From Monomorium pharaonis (lineage: Eukaryota; Arthropoda; Insecta; Hymenoptera; Formicidae): a stretch of 64,000 bases of DNA. Below are positions 45,517 through 59,900 of the stretch, in pieces. The stretch is taken from positions 21,867,116 through 21,931,115 of the forward strand of contig NC_050474.1 in assembly GCF_013373865.1 (NCBI RefSeq). Reading direction: 5' to 3'. Numbering within the stretch: the first letter of the stretch is position 1; every line of letters starts with the position of its first letter. The notes under the pieces were generated by a model. That model saw only the letters and a program-made list of their open reading frames with translations. It was not told where the DNA came from and did not search any database. Position numbers and translations under genes: made by a program.

Positions 45517-47367
45517 AACGTAGTTGAAGGTGGGAGAGATTTATCAACAGCTCGTTCCGCACTAACTAGACGCCGGAAACTCGAAAGATATTGCATCAGC
45601 GAGGCGATGATAGCGCCACGACGACTGGCATTAAATTGCATCCGGCCGTTGCAGGAATTTAGCCGCCATTACGGCATCCCTCGTCTAGCTCCCCTCCCTC
45701 CCCCCCCCCCCGCCGTGTGTACGCCTTCCTGCCACTTTCCGCACACCTCCTCCACACACGGCGACGGGTGCGAACGGCTCGTCAGACGTTCCGGCGCGGC
45801 GTCGCGACGCGTCGGTCGCGAATATTAACCGGGCTTTAGTCCTCATATTCATTGATTATGCGAAGATATTAATACCATTATGTATAATGAATAATAGAAA
45901 ATGATCATTTCCTTCTCCTACATTACATAATGCGCATAATAATATCTAACGTAATTACGTCATGTTAGCATCGCAAATTACTCGGGGAGATATTCCGTAA
46001 TGGCTTGCGCGGAGAAAAATGTCATGGTAGAAACTAATTTAAGATTTTCATCTTGCAAAGTCTAAATATTAAATCTGCATATCGATGCGTATAGCAATAA
46101 GTACAAGTAAAAATACAACTTATCGCAACAAATACTTATAAGCATTTATACACAAATTGAAGGAAAAAGTTTTTAACAAGTAATAAAATAAATAAAATAC
46201 TCACTCTAACGTTGCTTCGGTGTCATCCGATGTTTCTTACGGCTCGCCTCTCCTCCCTTTGGGATTTCCTCGTCTCACTCGTGCAACACTCACTCGCGAA
46301 AACAGTTAATTACAATCGCACGGCACAACAATCCCGACGTTAATCGTATGCGAGACTTTACTGCTTTTATCGCGAGTTAACGATTGGAATTAAAATTCAA
46401 CAGACCGTGCAAAAATATGTAGTGTAATTGAGACTCGACATTCCAGTCGCGTATCGCTTCGATTTCTACGAATGAACGGACAGTGAAATGTGCACCTGCT
46501 TGAACAAGCATTTATCGCCTCGATACGCGTACAAGTCATTAATCGTAAGACTTAGCTACTTACGGGAAAGAGGGAGGACGATAACGTTTACTTATCATCT
46601 TTCCAGAGAATAGTCGTGTCTTGAAGAAGTGCCTACGGTACGATTTACCACGATCTTTTAACTCAGTTTCAATACGTGCGACGATCTTGTGTACACAGTA
46701 TAACAGAGCGATAGAAAAACAACAAATACCAAGGAGAGCAATGTCAAGGCAGTGTACCAACTTCCCGAAATTATTTTATAATATAGATTTTCGTGGAGAT
46801 TTTATTATATATATTGAAAATTAATTTCAAACTTATTAAAACGGGATAATTGCAATTCTTATAATATACGTGTAGAATTATATATATTTCTCGTTATATA
46901 TATTTGGTACCTTTTTTTTAATCTGAATTCTGATTTACACATTTTTACTATTTTTATTTTTATTGGCAATTAGTTGCTACAGTTTATATTTTGGCGTTTA
47001 ATTTTTTACTCCACCGCACGCATATGTAAATCTGATGATAAGAGCATATTCAACATAGATGTCTGTGGAATGCAAAAAACACAGATTTGTTTTTTGATGC
47101 CTGTCGTTACCTCAATTTTTCGTCGAATTATATAACGTTTTTAAACATTCAACGCGCGCGCACTATTCATGCAAGAACGCCGCACGCATTTTTTATACGT
47201 GATTCGACAGGTGTGTTAAAAACAACTGATATTAAAATATATATTTGTACATGTACTTTAAAGACGAGCGTCGCCACGAGAAACGCATTACTCTAACCTC
47301 AGATCGTAAATCGATATGTGCATCTTCGCACACAGTAACAAGACGATTCTTTGGAATGCAATGGAGA

Positions 47368-48509
47368 TCCTGTTGCGTCCTACCTTCAATTCGGAAAATT
47401 GCGTTTGGAATGGATAAACGGGAAGCATGTGTTTCAGGCCGACTCGTACATCGCGTCGCGACGACACGCGTAGAACGCGAGCCAAGAGCGAATGCCCGCG
47501 CGACCGTGTCGCTCTACTGCGAAGAATTCCCATCCGATTTCCAGGCTCCCCTCGCGTCTTCCCAGAGATCACGGGTGCACGTCCGTGCGAGACAACGAGT
47601 ACCGAGAACACGCGGGGGTCTGTTCGCGATCGCACTCACCACGTAGACGCGTCACGACGTCGCACCAGCTCGGAGTCGGTCCGTCGCGTTCTTCCATCGT
47701 CAGCTGGACAATATGGCGACGGCAACAACTTCACGGCGATGCCGCGCGCGGAAACGCGAGTCACTTCACACCTAACCAAGATGCGTCGAATACGCGCGAG
47801 ATACTTGGAACTTGCAGGTCCCGAATCGAACGTACGCGTCACCAAGGGACGGTCGACGCACCACATCACGTTTCTTCGTTTCGCTCAGCTCGTCTTGCTC
47901 GGCGATCCGATGAGTCTGCTTTCGTCGAAATCTCAGCTTTCAGTCCAAAACGTACGAGCGAAACGTGCGGAGGATCACACTCACTCCCGATTCGATCGTC
48001 AAAGAGAACAGTCTCCGGCTCGGATTTCACGCACGGGACGACGGAACTCGTGGCTCTCGGTCGTCGTCGCTTCGGCGTCTCCTCGAGCGACGGCACATCG
48101 CGCGCGACGCGGGTATATCCGCGTTACCTTCGTCCTCGAGTCGCAGATCGCGAGCACCGGTCGAGCCATGTTCGCGGGGGGCGGTGCAACTGTGCAAGCC
48201 TAGCGCTAATGACGCGACGCACGGAGCGGCCGTCCGGTTCGAGGCTCGCCGCGCGAATGCGAAGCGCGGTGACCTTGCGTCGCGTAAACAACGCGCCGAG
48301 TGATCGTGCGTACGCGACCCTGGCCCTGAATTCCTGGCCTGTAATAAAATAATGTATACACGGGATATTCGGTTACTCGTATCTCGAGCGTCTTCGACGA
48401 ACAGACTGTCGTAAAACGCATTTTACATTACTTCGTGGTTTCGTTCTCGAATACTCTCGTTTAACAATTAATATCGGACAGAGTATTTTGTAAAATACTT
48501 AAAATAAAT
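47368..48509. repeat. Left arm of a 1.1-kb inverted duplication
   Basis: Matches the reverse complement of 54796-55906 along its whole length, with small insertions and deletions. In the best-kept part (about 47740-47980) I count roughly a dozen differences, almost all transitions, many at CpG. The arm is strongly CpG-rich. Open frames of 258 and 286 codons occur here, but they overlap in different frames, read as arginine-rich, and are broken by indels in the other arm, so no protein is called. Confidence 0.85.
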
Positions 48510-51500
48510 GTACTTTATTTATGTGTTTGAACTCTCTTTGTCTACACGTTACTTTTAGGTCTTCTGTGCAGGATGACAGGATCATTTGCGTTGGAATTAA
48601 TTTCCTTGCTTTTTTACAAAGATAAAAATTCTTGAGTTACTCTTGCATATATTTTAACAGACAGTATTTGCGTGATTGTTAATTTAAAAAGAAATTGTAT
48701 GTAAATAACTTAATAATTACTATCTAAATTATAGCTAATTACTGTCGTTGATTAATCATAACTAATTACCATCGAGAAGATTAGAGAAAGAAGCACATTT
48801 TCGTATGAAAATTTCTGACTTTAAAATAAAAATGATTTAAGGAAATATATTTACGTATCTTAAAGTTGATAAAGTTTATTTCAAACTACAAAATTATAGT
48901 TTGGAGTGCTGGCTGTTTATAAAGTTTCGTTATTCAGTAACATGAAAATGAAAATTTTCAACATAGGTAAACGGATACAAATTGGAAGTATATTGCATTT
49001 ACATATAAAACAAAATATTTTACTATAAAAATATCGTTGCAAAAATTTTACACTAATTATAAAAGAAACATTTTTAACTACACTCGCTTGTGCAAAAGCA
49101 GCGTAAAAATGGAGACGCGGGATGAAGGCGGATTTAAAGACGAAGGGCGAAAGGCAGACTTAATTGGCGAGGAGAAATATAATTTGCGCGGGGCTCGATC
49201 GAGCGACTTGCTGAGGGATTAACGCGCTTATGGAGATTGGACTTGTCGAAGCAGACACCACCGGAGTTATTCCCGCGAAGATTCATGAATGTTTACTTCA
49301 AGTCGCGCCCGTAAGTCTGTATCCGCGCGAGGCGGATCCATTCGTTTGTCTTCCACCTGCCGGTGTAAATCATTAGATTTACGGCCGTCGATGTTATACG
49401 TACGTATACTTCCACTTCGGAATCGTGCGCTTCTCTCGTTCGCTCGCGAGTTTATTATGTTTGACCCGACACGGATCTGTACTATTGAGACGCGACGTAA
49501 TAATCCTCGGCACAATGGAAATTGACAGATCACGATCGATCGATCTCCGCCGTAATACAAGTAGCTCGGATATCTTCTTACGACCATCTGCACGTGATAC
49601 CGGGGCGTATCTTGCACGGCATTTTCGCCAGCACGTTGACGAATCTGCGACAGAACAGAAAGTCGTTTTCGGAACGTAAGTCGAATATAATTCTAGGACA
49701 ACGTCGCCAAAGAGAGAGAGAGAAAATATCGTGCGGTGCGAATATTATTAATATAATCGTATCCGTGAATGCGTTTGGTTAGAATATCGCGGATTGTTGC
49801 GTCCGGCGGAAAATGCGATCGCGTTTACGTAGTATGTATGTATGTACGCCGGCGGTTGCTCGGCACGTCGCGGGTGCTACTAATTCGTATTTAAAGCTTT
49901 ATCGGACGCGCCTCGTGCCCCGCGCAACAATTTCACGGTTCACAGAAACCATTCCCGCACCCAGGACCACCGCCACTAACACCGTCATTCCCGCGCGGTT
50001 TGGCGCGCACCTATCGCACGAGCCGTGTGGGTTCAAGCTCCTCGAGTAGGTACGAGCACCAGCGATAGCAGTCACTTAGATAAGTACTTCGCTCAGGTAC
50101 CTTCTCTATAATGAATGAACAAGAACTCTCGTCCGGACCGGTACGGTGAATATTCTTGAATGGTTATATATTTCTCCCTTTTACGAAATAATCTGTGATA
50201 CACTTACTCTAAATCGCCATTAATTTTCGATTTTTTAAATCGAATTATTTGTTGTGTAATTGGCAAGTGTAATTCTCATCGCATTTGAAAATAATTTCTT
50301 TAATCACAAGCGATTAGGCTCGGTTTATCAATTTGACTGTAGAAATTTCTGCCATAATTTCGAGAGAAGTAATTTAGCGCGTCCATAATTGTATTATAAA
50401 GACAATTACGTTTTCCTCAATCATTCCATCCTGTTCAACTTGGTTCTTTCACCTGGTTCTCATTTTGTTTCCTCCTTGCGCTTCGCGCGCCGTAAGCGAA
50501 TCAACGCGGTATATCGAAGGTATTCTTTTCCGTCCGTCGCTGCTAATTCACGCCGACTCCACGACTCACGGCATCCCTATGTTAAATGGCTTCAACCCTC
50601 CGAACCCTTCCCGGAATACCTCTAGTTCTCTCTCTACTTGGCTATGCACTTTATCCACCTCCCCGTCGCCGCTGGATGCAATTTTAATCCCGAATTCCAA
50701 GAAAATTACCTTGCCGTCAGAGCTGTTTAAGGGGGTACTAGATGAGATTGCCTCTGTTACCTGTCGGCCCGCTTGACATATAGTATATTATGCAGCGGGC
50801 TGTTCGAACTAGTCTTGAGATTATTCTCTAATTTAAATTTCTATTTTCCTTTCGCACCGCCGTTGCTGCCACCGCCGTCGAGCCGGCAAGCGACCGCGTT
50901 TTAATAGCGAGGCGAAGATAGATTAATTTTAGACTCGTGGCTCCGAATATTTCACCGCTCGTGTACTTTTCGCAAACAAACGGGCGTGATCGGACGGGCC
51001 GTTTGTATTTTTGAACCAAAGCCAGTGTTAAATTTTTAATTGTAATTCCGCTACGAAAGTTTTCCGCCATTGTCGAACGAAACAAAGCTCTCACGGCACT
51101 TGTTAGTTACATGCGAGTTATAATTGGTAGAAACTGTAGAACGCGTATTGAATACGGATACACGTGCATATATCATTCAGTCATTTGTGGGTGTTTTATG
51201 TTACGGAAATAACAAACCTACCTGGTTGAACGATGAAAGCAATGCCCCTAGAGAGGTGGTTCATCATTCAGCTGAATGAAGAAAAAAGGTAAGGTTAATA
51301 GACCAATAACACATTGGACGATGAATATACGTTCAGCATTATGTAACGAATATACGTTCCTAAGAAAATACATCTGTTTTCTTCTTTTCTTTTAGCTTTC
51401 TGCGAAACAATAATAACGTCGTCCAATGTAATTATATAAAATAACGTAAAATATTAATAATTTGAATAACAGGCTACGACGATTAATAATAATAGTAACA

Positions 51501-53438
51501 ATAACGACTTTATTGCCACATACATAAATAAATGGACATGGCCGATGTACAGCGTACAAGCTGGATCGCGATCCGATCCGGTTGCGTCAAACTACCGTTT
51601 ACAGTCTCTCTCTCTCACGTTCCTCTCACGTATACACGCACATTCGCACGCATACTCTCACGTACATACTTTTGCGACATATACATTCTCTTTCTTACTA
51701 AACTTTCTCCCCCCTTTTCCGGCGGCACGCGCAGTCGTCGCCCTACTTACAACAACGCTTCTACTTTGTATCGGAGCACGGGTTAAACAGACACCGCGTT
51801 TAGAAAAAAGCGAGGGGTGATATCTCCCTGAAAGGGTGCCCCGTGCCATCAGCACCGAGCGAGAGCGCGGGGAGCTACGAACGATTTGCCTACAAGTGGT
51901 TTCGCCGCGCGAGGCGTACACCCAATACACAAGATATAAAGTATATCGAACGCGCAAGGAGAGATGAAGGAAGTGCTACGAAGGGATGGGAACGAAAGAG
52001 GGATGATCTCGAGGGAGGAGGAAGGGGTTCGTCGATTCGATTTTATCGGGCACCGTCTAACGGCGACGAGCGCGCTTTCGTCTCGACGATACCAAGCGTT
52101 CCGAATTCCTGTTTTCATTGTCTCTCGTCTTCAGCATCACGTTTAACATCTCGTGCGATTAATCTGGCACCCAGCACGCAGCCATCTTAGTTGATATCTC
52201 TTTTTTTTCAATTATGCTAAATTTAGCGAGATTAAGGATTGCGTTCAGCGGACGAACGTGGACACCCCGAGGATCCCCGACAAATGTTCGCCCTACTCCG
52301 GAGAAAAAAAATATATAAATTCGAGCCGAGTCCAAGGCGTCGAGCGAGCGAGCGAGGCGTCTTCCACAATGCAAGAGTGGAGACTTTCGGCAAGAATCTC
52401 GCGCTCTCTCGTTCTCTTTTTCGCGCGCATTGCGTGTCGCATTGCGTGCCACCGACACTGACGCGAGGAACAGCTAAAGCGAGAGGGAACCACCTTTCGG
52501 TGAGCATTGCCTCGGAAAGAATATTCTTTACAGAGAGAATTCCCCGAATACTCGCGAATTCGAGAAGAAGAGAGGGAGAGAGAGAGAGAGAGAGAATTTT
52601 TCCGGTCAAGACCTCGTGAGAATTCCCTTTGTGCGCGCGCGACGGGCGCGTTCCTCCCCGCTGCGAGGAAAACGCTCGCGCGTCGTTTCATTTGCGCGTC
52701 TCGCCGCTGGATCGGTCGCCGGATATTTCACGGAACGGAAAATTGGCTCGTGCGAATGAACGCGCCGTGACTAGAGAGAAGATTGACGTGTGCCTTAAGC
52801 GCGGGATTGAAGCCGCGGTAACGCCCCCGACATTGTGCCCTTATACGACAACTCAATTAAATCGCGACTGACGCGTCGAAATACCGTGAAATACGCGGGG
52901 GGCGGAAAGGAAAAAAAGGAAGGAGAGAAACAGTGAGAAAAAAGGGGAGAGGGCGAGGATGGAAGAAAAGCGCTCGATGCAATTCCAATTTAATTGACAT
53001 GTACGCACTTTGGAGAGACGCGACGTCGCTCGTCGCACACACAGATTTTAGGCCCTAAATAAACCAACCAGAAGAGATTCTCGAAGGGCGCTCGGCACTT
53101 GAAGGCGTATCGCGCACACACACGCCGTCGCGCGTTCATTGAAAAATACCGCGTGCTGGGAATAATTAATTAGACTTCGACTATTCGTATTCACCGAGTC
53201 CCTTCCTCCAATTCGTTCTCGGCTGCTCAGAGTATACCGATACACGTTGCACTTCGTTTGATATCGTTTGCGATAGTGTCCCAATGAAGGCCACGTCCCC
53301 GTTCGCGCCGATGGCCGATCGCAGGGTGCGTCTCTTTCCGCTCTTTCTCCGTCGCCACGATCACCGAGTCACATAGCTCGCCGTCGTAATTCCTAACGAA
53401 TCGTCCTGTGCAGCGCACCGTCGAGTCGCGTAATCGTA
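48510..53438. other. Spacer of the inverted duplication, without recognised gene
   Basis: AT-rich near 48.5-49.0 kb, CpG-rich at about 49.1-50.1 and 51.5-53.4 kb. The last few hundred bases should include the sarcoglycan 3' untranslated region; an ATTAAA on the minus strand near 52990 could serve as its poly(A) signal. (GA)n lies at 52574-52594. The open frames here overlap on both strands and resemble no family. Confidence 0.45.
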
Positions 53439-53863
53439 TTAGCAAATCGATTTGTCGGCCTGACAACTGCCGTCCGGCCTGGCGAGGAACAGCTTGCCGG
53501 TCGCGCAGGCACACAGCTGATAGATGGCCGTCTCTTTTTGACTCTGATGAGCGGATGAAGATCTACCGGAGTGCTGTTGCTGTTGCTGCTGCTGCTGCTG
53601 CTGCTGTTGCTCCCTGGAAGAGTGGCCTTGCAACGGGACCGCCGTCTTTAGGCCTTTTACGTAGACGGATTTGGCGTCGAGTCGGATGGCACCGTGAACG
53701 CTCTGCAGCTTCAAATCGGTCAGGCAGGAGGCTGAGATCTCGCTTGCCCAGGACTCGATCACCACTCGCTGAGGAGCGCTTATCTTCAAGGATCTCGTCG
53801 CTGACTCGAGCCTGCAGTACAATAAATGATTTAATTTCAGTTATATGTTACGTGTAAAACGTC

Positions 53864-53910
<47 letters not shown>

Positions 53911-56900
53911 TCTTTTTCTCGCGCGCCTTACATTTCAACGACAAATTCTTTAGTAAACGTGAAGACGATTTTTCCTTAGCGAAAACGTCGGGGCACAAGC
54001 AATTTCTGAGTTAGGAGCGATTGAAGCGAGAAGCTTTTCTGCAAACACTTTCCTTCTTTAAGTTTCAACAAGCCAATTCTGTAACTAATTTCTCAGATGA
54101 AATCTATTTTGGTAGAACTTCAATTTGCCATTTATTTGTGAGATATGCGAAGTTAAAGATCGAACAATTAAGCAATAAATTCTATTTTATTTTCATGGAT
54201 ATTTTGCCATCAAATATCGATTAAAAAGTTTGTCGTGAAAAAAACCATGCGAGGGAAATAAGACATTATATGTTATTATTGTCGCATCTCGATAAGTAAA
54301 CTGAATATCTAATTTCTAATAAATTACATAACGTATTCACCTAATTAGAATTAATTCGCTACATCACTAGACTTTCACAAGGCAGTAAACTGCATCGTAC
54401 CGTCGCTATTATATCTTTTGAAACACAATTACTCTCCACGAATTACTAGATTATCTGTCTGATTTAATTAATTTCTATGATTCACGATTCGATGAACATA
54501 CCTACTCGATGGACATTTATAAAAAAAGATTCGTAACAATTTATCAAAGAATAATTTACGCGAGTTAATTATTATGTGTGTGATACGAGAATTGCAACAG
54601 AAGGATAGAAGAACAATTAAAATGATGGTTTTATTCCAATAATTAATTCGCGATAATCGTTTCTTTAGTAATTAAATTGGAATGTAATTTGTAATATTTA
54701 AATGCCGAGGTTTAAATACTCATATTATTTATTATATTTGAGACTACACGTGTCCCTTGACATTTACAAATAAACTCTATATACAAATTAACACACAATT
54801 ATTTTAAGTTTTCGAAATACCCCCTCGTCCGATATTAATTGTTAAGCGAGAGTCAAAGAACGAAACTACGGAGCAGCGTAAAATGCGTTACGACAGTCCG
54901 TGCGTAGAAGACACTCGAAATAACCGAATATTACTTTATTACAGCGCGAGTTATCGAACGTAGTCAGGGTCGCGTACGCACGGTTGTGTACGCGCCGCAA
55001 GGTCACCGCGCTTCGCATTCGCGCGGCGAGCCTCGAACCGGACGGCCGCTCCGTGCGTCGCGTCATTACCGCCTGACTTGCACCGCCCCCCGCTCCGTGG
55101 ACATGGCCCCGTGAACATGGATCGACCGATGCTCGCGATCTGCGTCTCCAGGACGAAGGTAACGCGGGTATACTATGTCGCGGGCGTGCGACTCCCGTCG
55201 TTCGAGGAAACGTCGAAGCGACGACGACCGAGAGCCACGAGTTACGTCGTCCCGTGCTGGAAATCCGAGCCGGAGATTATTGAATCATGAGTGACGGCAT
55301 TTAGCGCGAGCCTCCGTACGTTTCGCTCGTACGTTTCGGACTGAAAGCTGAGATTTCGGCGAAAGTAGATTCATCGGGTCGTCGAGCAAGACGAGCTGAG
55401 CGAAACGAAGAAACGTGATGTGGTACGTCGACCGTCCCTTGGTAATGCGTACGTTCGATTCGGGACCTGCAAGTTCCAAGTATCTCGCGCGTATTTGACG
55501 CATCTTGGTTAGGTGTGAAGTGGCTCGCGTTTCCGCGCGCGGCATCGCTGTGAAGTTATCACCGTCGTCATATTGTCCGGCTAGCGATGGAAGGACGCGG
55601 GCACGCGACGGATCGACTCCGAGCTGTGCGACGTCGTGACGCGTCTACGTGGCGAGTGCGATCGCGAACAGACACCCGCGTGTCCTCGGTTGTCGCGCAC
55701 GAACGTGATCTCTGAGAAGGCGCGAGGAGAGCCCGGGAGTCGGACGGGAATTCTTTGCGACAGAGCGACACGGATCGCGCGGGTATTCGCTCTTGGCTCG
55801 CGTTCTACGCGTGCCATCGCGTCGCGATGCACGAGTCGGCCTGAAACACACGCGTCCCGTTTATCCATTCCAGGCGCGGCAATTTTCCGAATTGAAGGCA
55901 GGACGCAACAGGTGCAGGCAGCGTCGCTGGCCGCGCGCGGATTTCCGGACGCTCTCCCGTCTCTCTCGTCCCGCCCCCCGCGCCATTACAACTCGCCGAT
56001 ACGTTTCGCGCGAATTCGTGGAGTGTGTGATATCGCGGGCGACATCGGCGAGGTGCTTTCTTCCGCGTTGTTGTTCCGTCGTGGCGATGTGAAGGGAGGC
56101 GACCGGCGGTGAAAGTGCCGCGTAAAAAGAAAGGAATTGTCAAGTTTCCTGATGTTCGAATTCGCGTGAAGAAAAAAATTATGCAATAATTCATATTTCG
56201 CATCTCGAGTATAATCTCGGTTTCGGGAGTCAGCCGTGCAAAATATCGCGTTCGTATTACGCTGGAGATTAACTCAAACGGGATTTGTAATTCTAGTGTG
56301 TCAAGATTCTCGAGTGAGTGTGTAACTGATTATCCGAGAACGAGATTCAAAGAATTCTGAGAGGATGAGAAGCAGAAGGCGGACGAGGAGAAGGACCGGG
56401 ATCGACATCGTACGACGGTGGAGCAACCTTGAGGTAATTTTTATTATAATTTTACGTTTGATACTCTCGTATGAAACTGATTGCTTATTCTCGTGTGAAA
56501 TCTTTGTGTTATATATTTTATAAAATTTTTGATGCGCGTAATAATCTTATAGCAATATCAATTATCTTGAATACTTGCGTAATAACTTGAATGTTTTTTT
56601 ATTTTACAGGTTTACGTAGCTACAATGCAGTTACAACTCCACTGTTGCGCATCGTACTTGTAAGTGACAAATTATTTTTTATTTTAAGGTAAATATCCCA
56701 CAGTGAACAAATTTATTCCCAAATCCAAAGACTCACACATAAACTTTATTATTATTAATTTTAAACATGTTTTTTGTAATATTAAAATTGAATTGCAATC
56801 GTTAAATACTTTAAAATATTTATAAGCTGGGTTGTTGTATTTTAAATATAAAAATTAATGTTACAAAAATTAAATTGTTACACAACTAGGTTATTTATCA

Positions 56901-59900
56901 AAATAATATTTTTTTTATTTGATAAAAAAGGATTTAAGACAAGTATTTAGGACAAGCATTAAAGTATTTTAAATCGTTCGGATATTGATTCGGTCAGATG
57001 CTTTACAAGTTTTTATTATTATTTTCGGATGAATTAAAATAGTCTTTCAAATTTTAATAATATTAATTTATATATATTTTAGTTAATTATGTAATATTAG
57101 ATCAGTTTTTCACTTCTCATTGTGAATTCTTTAAAAAATCCAATAATCTTGGTTTTGCATTATTACATGTTCGACTGGGACATTTACCTTAAATGGAGAT
57201 TTTTTTACAATGTATCAGTTTTGTCTTATAATTAATTGTTTATAACCCATTCATATTTATTTACAAATTTAATTTTTTATCAATTGAAAAGAAAATTTGA
57301 TAAATATTTCTATGCAAAATACAAGAAATTTTCGTACAGATTTTCTCAAAATTTATAATACAAAAAAAATTAATGAAAAAATAATGATAATGTCTTTGGA
57401 ATAATGTAATAATATATAATGTATACAACATAATATTTCGTTAGTCTTCCACTCAATTTTTTAAGGTAAGTGGATTAGATTAACTTTGCGAAATGTAAAG
57501 TAAGACACGGGTGCGATGCAATCATTGTCCAATGAGCGACGGAATTGGACTCGTGTACCTCAATTTCAGTTGCATTAGCATCGTTCCAACAATGACGCGG
57601 ATTACACCGTAAATCTCCATGTGCCCATAAACCGTCGTATTATATCCAAGTATTCCAGCAACAGAGTAATATCTGTATTGACTCTCGCGGCCCGAAGTCG
57701 AACTCTAGCAATAATCGATTCTCTCGTCCGGAGGAGACGGTCCAGAGGCGCTAGTTCGTCTCCTTCCGCGTTCTTCGCGAAGCTGCTCTTTTACCGCTAT
57801 ACTCCACCACCTCATTTCCTCCTCCTCGCAGTCTCTCGCCTCCTCGTTCTCCTACCTCTTCGGTAGGATCCGCGGTATTTCATATCTGGCGCAAATCCAA
57901 TCCTATGAATATAATTTTCCGCGCGAGCAAAGTTTTATTGTAATCGTAAATCCGTCTGTAAATTGCCCGGCGCTATCAATAACCGCGGTACGGCGGTACA
58001 ACTTCGTTTTGTCCCCCTCTTTGCTATCTTTCCAACGTCCCTTCCTCCAACCTCTATCTACCTACCTACCTACCTACCGTCATCACTATTCGCAGACTTC
58101 GATCTTTCGTCGTAATACACCGAAGTGCTCGGCGAGAGATGAGGATGAAGACAGGGAAGGGAGGGAAAGGAGAGCAGAAGGGTTAAGGGATTGTACGAGC
58201 TTATTCGAGCCGAAAGTGATGATTGAAGGTGTAGATGGGAGGGGAGTTGCCATTTCCGAAACGACTTCTTCGCGAGGAAACGAAACGCCGCGTTGTTATT
58301 CGTTCGTACGATCGAACGAGGACGATCGATTGATCCCATTCACTCGGCATCTTTATTATTAGTTTGTCTGCCGATGCACTACTTCCTAAATATAAATCCG
58401 TTTTATCCTCGACCTATAAACTTCATGTGTTTTTGTGGAGTTTGCCAAAATAGCTGATGATCGATGATCATATCTCAGTTTAAGAAAATTATTTTCGGAT
58501 TTGTCCAATTTGAACGATAAAGTTATATATACGATTCGATTCGTCTGACCCTGCTCGTGTAATTACTACTTGATGGAAAATGCAATTATGTGCGCAGGTA
58601 TTTATATTAAATTTTAATGAAATTATTGACACGAATATTGATGCGTTCGCAAATAATTGTATAATATTTGGAAACAGTATCAGGATGTTTGCTAACGGAA
58701 AAAACAGGAAAAAAACCTCTGAAATTTGTAAACAACATATAACAATATCAGATAATTTGGATAGTTTTCGGGAAAATCTATCTCACAGAACTCTTTCTCG
58801 ATTTCACAAAACTCAATATCTCATACATTGTTATAATATCTGTAATATATTTACTTGAGACCGCGTCCCGATTCTCCTCTGACCAGCGGAGTCTGCACGC
58901 TCCCTTGAAAAACGGCACCACCATCGCCGGTCACCCTCAACATTTCCGCCCCTACGATAACCTGTTCCCTGTCCGCGGAAAAGAGCACCCCTCCTCGTGG
59001 ATCGGTTATTCGGAAACCTCGAGACACACAGTCGACGCGATCCTCTCCTGGAAGAATAATTAGTAATTATATAATACACTTATATATGAATTATACTTTA
59101 TTATACGGGAATATAAACATTTACTGTGAAACTGCATAATAATATAATTATTATCAGCTATAAAAACTAATAAAAAGTTAATATCAATGGTACCTGATGT
59201 TTTAAAATTTTGTTAACTCGCAAAAAAGATGTTAAATTTTTATCTACATTATTTATTTCTCATGTATTTAATATTTTTGTCACTAAATGTTTCATATATT
59301 GAGTAAAAATATAAAATCGATTGCACGTAGAGAATTTTCTTTTAAAATTTACCCTCAAAATCTGCTAAATGTGGGATAATGTGTGACCTCGAGGAATTTT
59401 ATTGTACTTTTTAGTCGAATTTACAAAAATATAATAAATTTTACTATACTTTTAGTAAATTTTACTAAAAAGTAAAATTTCTCGAAGTTACACATCCTCC
59501 CACGATTACTAAATTTTGAGGATTAATTTTAAGAGAAAATTCTCTCCGTATACGATTCAGGCGATCGGTATGCAATTAGCCTCTCTCTCCTATATTCAAT
59601 CTGAAATATCCCTGCTAAAACTAAGTTTTCATCGCACGTGTATATGTTCAAATTAGATCGTTTGTATAATTTTATTTCTCTCTGGAGTATTAAAATTACT
59701 TCTTGACATCGGGGAGGAGGTGGCGGGAAGGTGTGAAAAATACAGGTTGCTGTATGCTGCCATTAATATAACTTACCAACTGTTAATCGCGCGAGAAGCC
59801 GACCATCGTGAGATCTCGCCGAGGCCGTAAAATTACTCCATGATTCCAGCACTAAGTTTTTGCCCCTCCGAGATCTCAGGCTGGAGGCCACGAGGGCGTC

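Noticed and set aside
45239..45562. Proline/serine-rich frames on both strands
   Set aside because: They are translations of the G-rich tract and show no family features.
47427..48352. Open frames of 258 and 286 codons on the plus strand of the left arm
   Set aside because: They overlap in different frames, read as arginine/serine-rich sequence with no domain, and the homologous arm breaks both with indels. CpG-rich DNA seldom produces stop codons.
50026..50040. GGTTCAA word resembling a tRNA T-loop
   Set aside because: No flanking stem, acceptor stem or anticodon arm could be built around it.
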